Shown here: piece by piece, positions 63,323-64,000 of the stretch
Position numbering within the stretch: position 1 is the stretch's first letter
How the letters are laid out: every line of letters begins with the position of its first letter
NCBI GenBank assembly: GCA_000687655.1
Contig: JHWR01000003.1
Location: forward strand, 124,001-188,000
Origin: Lachnospiraceae bacterium YSB2008
GTDB lineage: Bacteria > Bacillota > Clostridia > Lachnospirales > Lachnospiraceae
DNA length: 64,000 nt
Reading direction: 5' to 3'
Made by a program: the position numbers and the translations under genes
The notes under the pieces: model-generated
Seen by the model: only the letters and a program-made list of their open reading frames with translations
What the model was told of the DNA's origin: nothing
The model's database searches: none

Positions 63323-64000
63323 ATGCATATATATAAGACATTTTTTAAAGTGGTAAGACATTACAAAATCGGCATCATAATGTATGCGGCAATCGTAATG
63401 ATCATGCTCGTGGCTCTTACAGGTACAGGAGCCGGCTCAAATGATACAGTCGTACAAAGAAGATATACTCTTTATATAGTTGATAATGATAAGTCAGAGA
63501 TTTCCAAGGCACTGGTGAACTATCTGGATAGTAAGCATACGCTGAAGGAAGGTCCTTATAACGATGACCAAATTAAGGATATGCTGTACTATCAGCATAT
63601 ATCTGAATATATTGTAATTCCGGAAGGCTTTGGCGATTCATTTATGGATTATGATAAAGATCCGGCCACATTACTCAGGGCGGAATACGATGACGCACTT
63701 CCAAGAGGAATATTCATAAATATGCAGATAAATGAATATCTGAACGGTATGAAGGACTATATGAAGAGCGGCCTCAGCCTTTCTGAAGCTGATGAAAAAG
63801 TCAAAGAGGCAACTGATGTAGAGAGCTTCGTTACCCTGAAGGAAAAAGAGGCACAGCCTGTAGACAGAGTGTATACTGCTTTTCAGTTCATTCCATTTGG
63901 AATACTTTCAATAATCTTCTCAGGTGTTATGCCGGTAATACTCAGCTTCAATGAAAAAGAAAAGAAGAACCGTACAAGTGTATCAAAGATCAGAATGACA
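63323..64000 (+). CDS. ABC-2 type transporter permease, cut by window end
   Basis: The frame starts at ATG 63323 (AAGGAG upstream) and is open to the last base, so the C-terminal part is outside. An N-terminal TM helix (about 17-35), an outer domain (about 40-180) with NDTVVQRRYTLYIVDND, and the start of a further TM region (FIPFGILSIIFSGVMPVIL) match the other ABC-2 permeases here. It would be the second permease of the operon. Confidence 0.85.
   Translation, partial: MHIYKTFFKVVRHYKIGIIMYAAIVMIMLVALTGTGAGSNDTVVQRRYTLYIVDNDKSEISKALVNYLDSKHTLKEGPYNDDQIKDMLYYQHISEYIVIPEGFGDSFMDYDKDPATLLRAEYDDALPRGIFINMQINEYLNGMKDYMKSGLSLSEADEKVKEATDVESFVTLKEKEAQPVDRVYTAFQFIPFGILSIIFSGVMPVILSFNEKEKKNRTSVSKIRMT

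Overview
The window looks like chromosome from an anaerobic Firmicute of the Lachnospiraceae (Butyrivibrio/Pseudobutyrivibrio/Lachnospira-like). The basis is low GC, strong AGGAGG-type ribosome binding sites on nearly every gene, a tmk-holB-ricT-trmN6-rsmI cluster, MecA, a DUF4173 membrane protein, a non-oxidative transketolase, pyruvate formate-lyase and a short 2[4Fe-4S] ferredoxin. The genus cannot be fixed from this sequence. No rRNA, tRNA, CRISPR array or insertion sequence was seen.

Layout. 1-1.6 kb: the 3' part of a glutamate-cysteine-ligase-like gene overlaps a class II glutamine amidotransferase. 1.7-6.1 kb (minus): an MMPL exporter and a secreted coiled-coil partner. 6.3-7.7 kb: a membrane-anchored HtrA protease. 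7.7-8.1 kb: very small minus-strand ORFs with a duplicated tail. 8.1-11.9 kb: a heterodimeric ABC exporter. 12-13.4 kb (minus): a purine permease. 13.7-15.3 kb: an ECF sigma and its likely membrane anti-sigma. 15.3-18.1 kb: a zinc ABC system (znuA, znuCB) with three Zur/Fur-like operators. 18.3-20.9 kb: a diguanylate cyclase, a lipoprotein and a HAD phosphatase. 21-26.3 kb: an isoprenylcysteine-methyltransferase-like gene diverges from an operon of membrane acyltransferase, acyl-AMP ligase, acyl carrier protein and Lnt-like N-acyltransferase. 26.4-29.8 kb: a hairpin cluster, an Orn/Lys/Arg decarboxylase and a DUF4173 protein. 29.8-35.7 kb: a housekeeping operon from ispE to rsmI. 35.8-39.6 kb: ferredoxin, mecA, transketolase and a DUF1858 protein.

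39.6-42.6 kb holds the most striking locus. A pyruvate formate-lyase lacks its C-terminal glycyl-radical domain, and that domain is encoded by a separate 79-residue gene about 350 bp downstream. The two together give 761 residues, the length of an ordinary PFL. Between them is a 73-residue protein that resembles the start of the radical domain but carries three cysteines instead of the radical loop. All three genes have their own ribosome binding sites, and a terminator follows the last one, so this looks like a split glycyl-radical enzyme with an extra subunit and not a broken gene.

42.7-50.7 kb is an accessory region: a DUF1963-like membrane protein, an AbiE-type toxin-antitoxin pair, an unusual ECF sigma fused to a membrane anchor and outer domain, and two small unknown genes. 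Both unknown genes are preceded by the same ECF-like promoter (AAAACC, 17 bp, GTCTAT), which suggests a local regulon. 50.8-64 kb: an ABC-2 transporter with its two-component system, a TIR-membrane-beta-propeller protein, an AlkD-like protein, an unknown membrane protein and a second ABC-2 operon cut by the window end.
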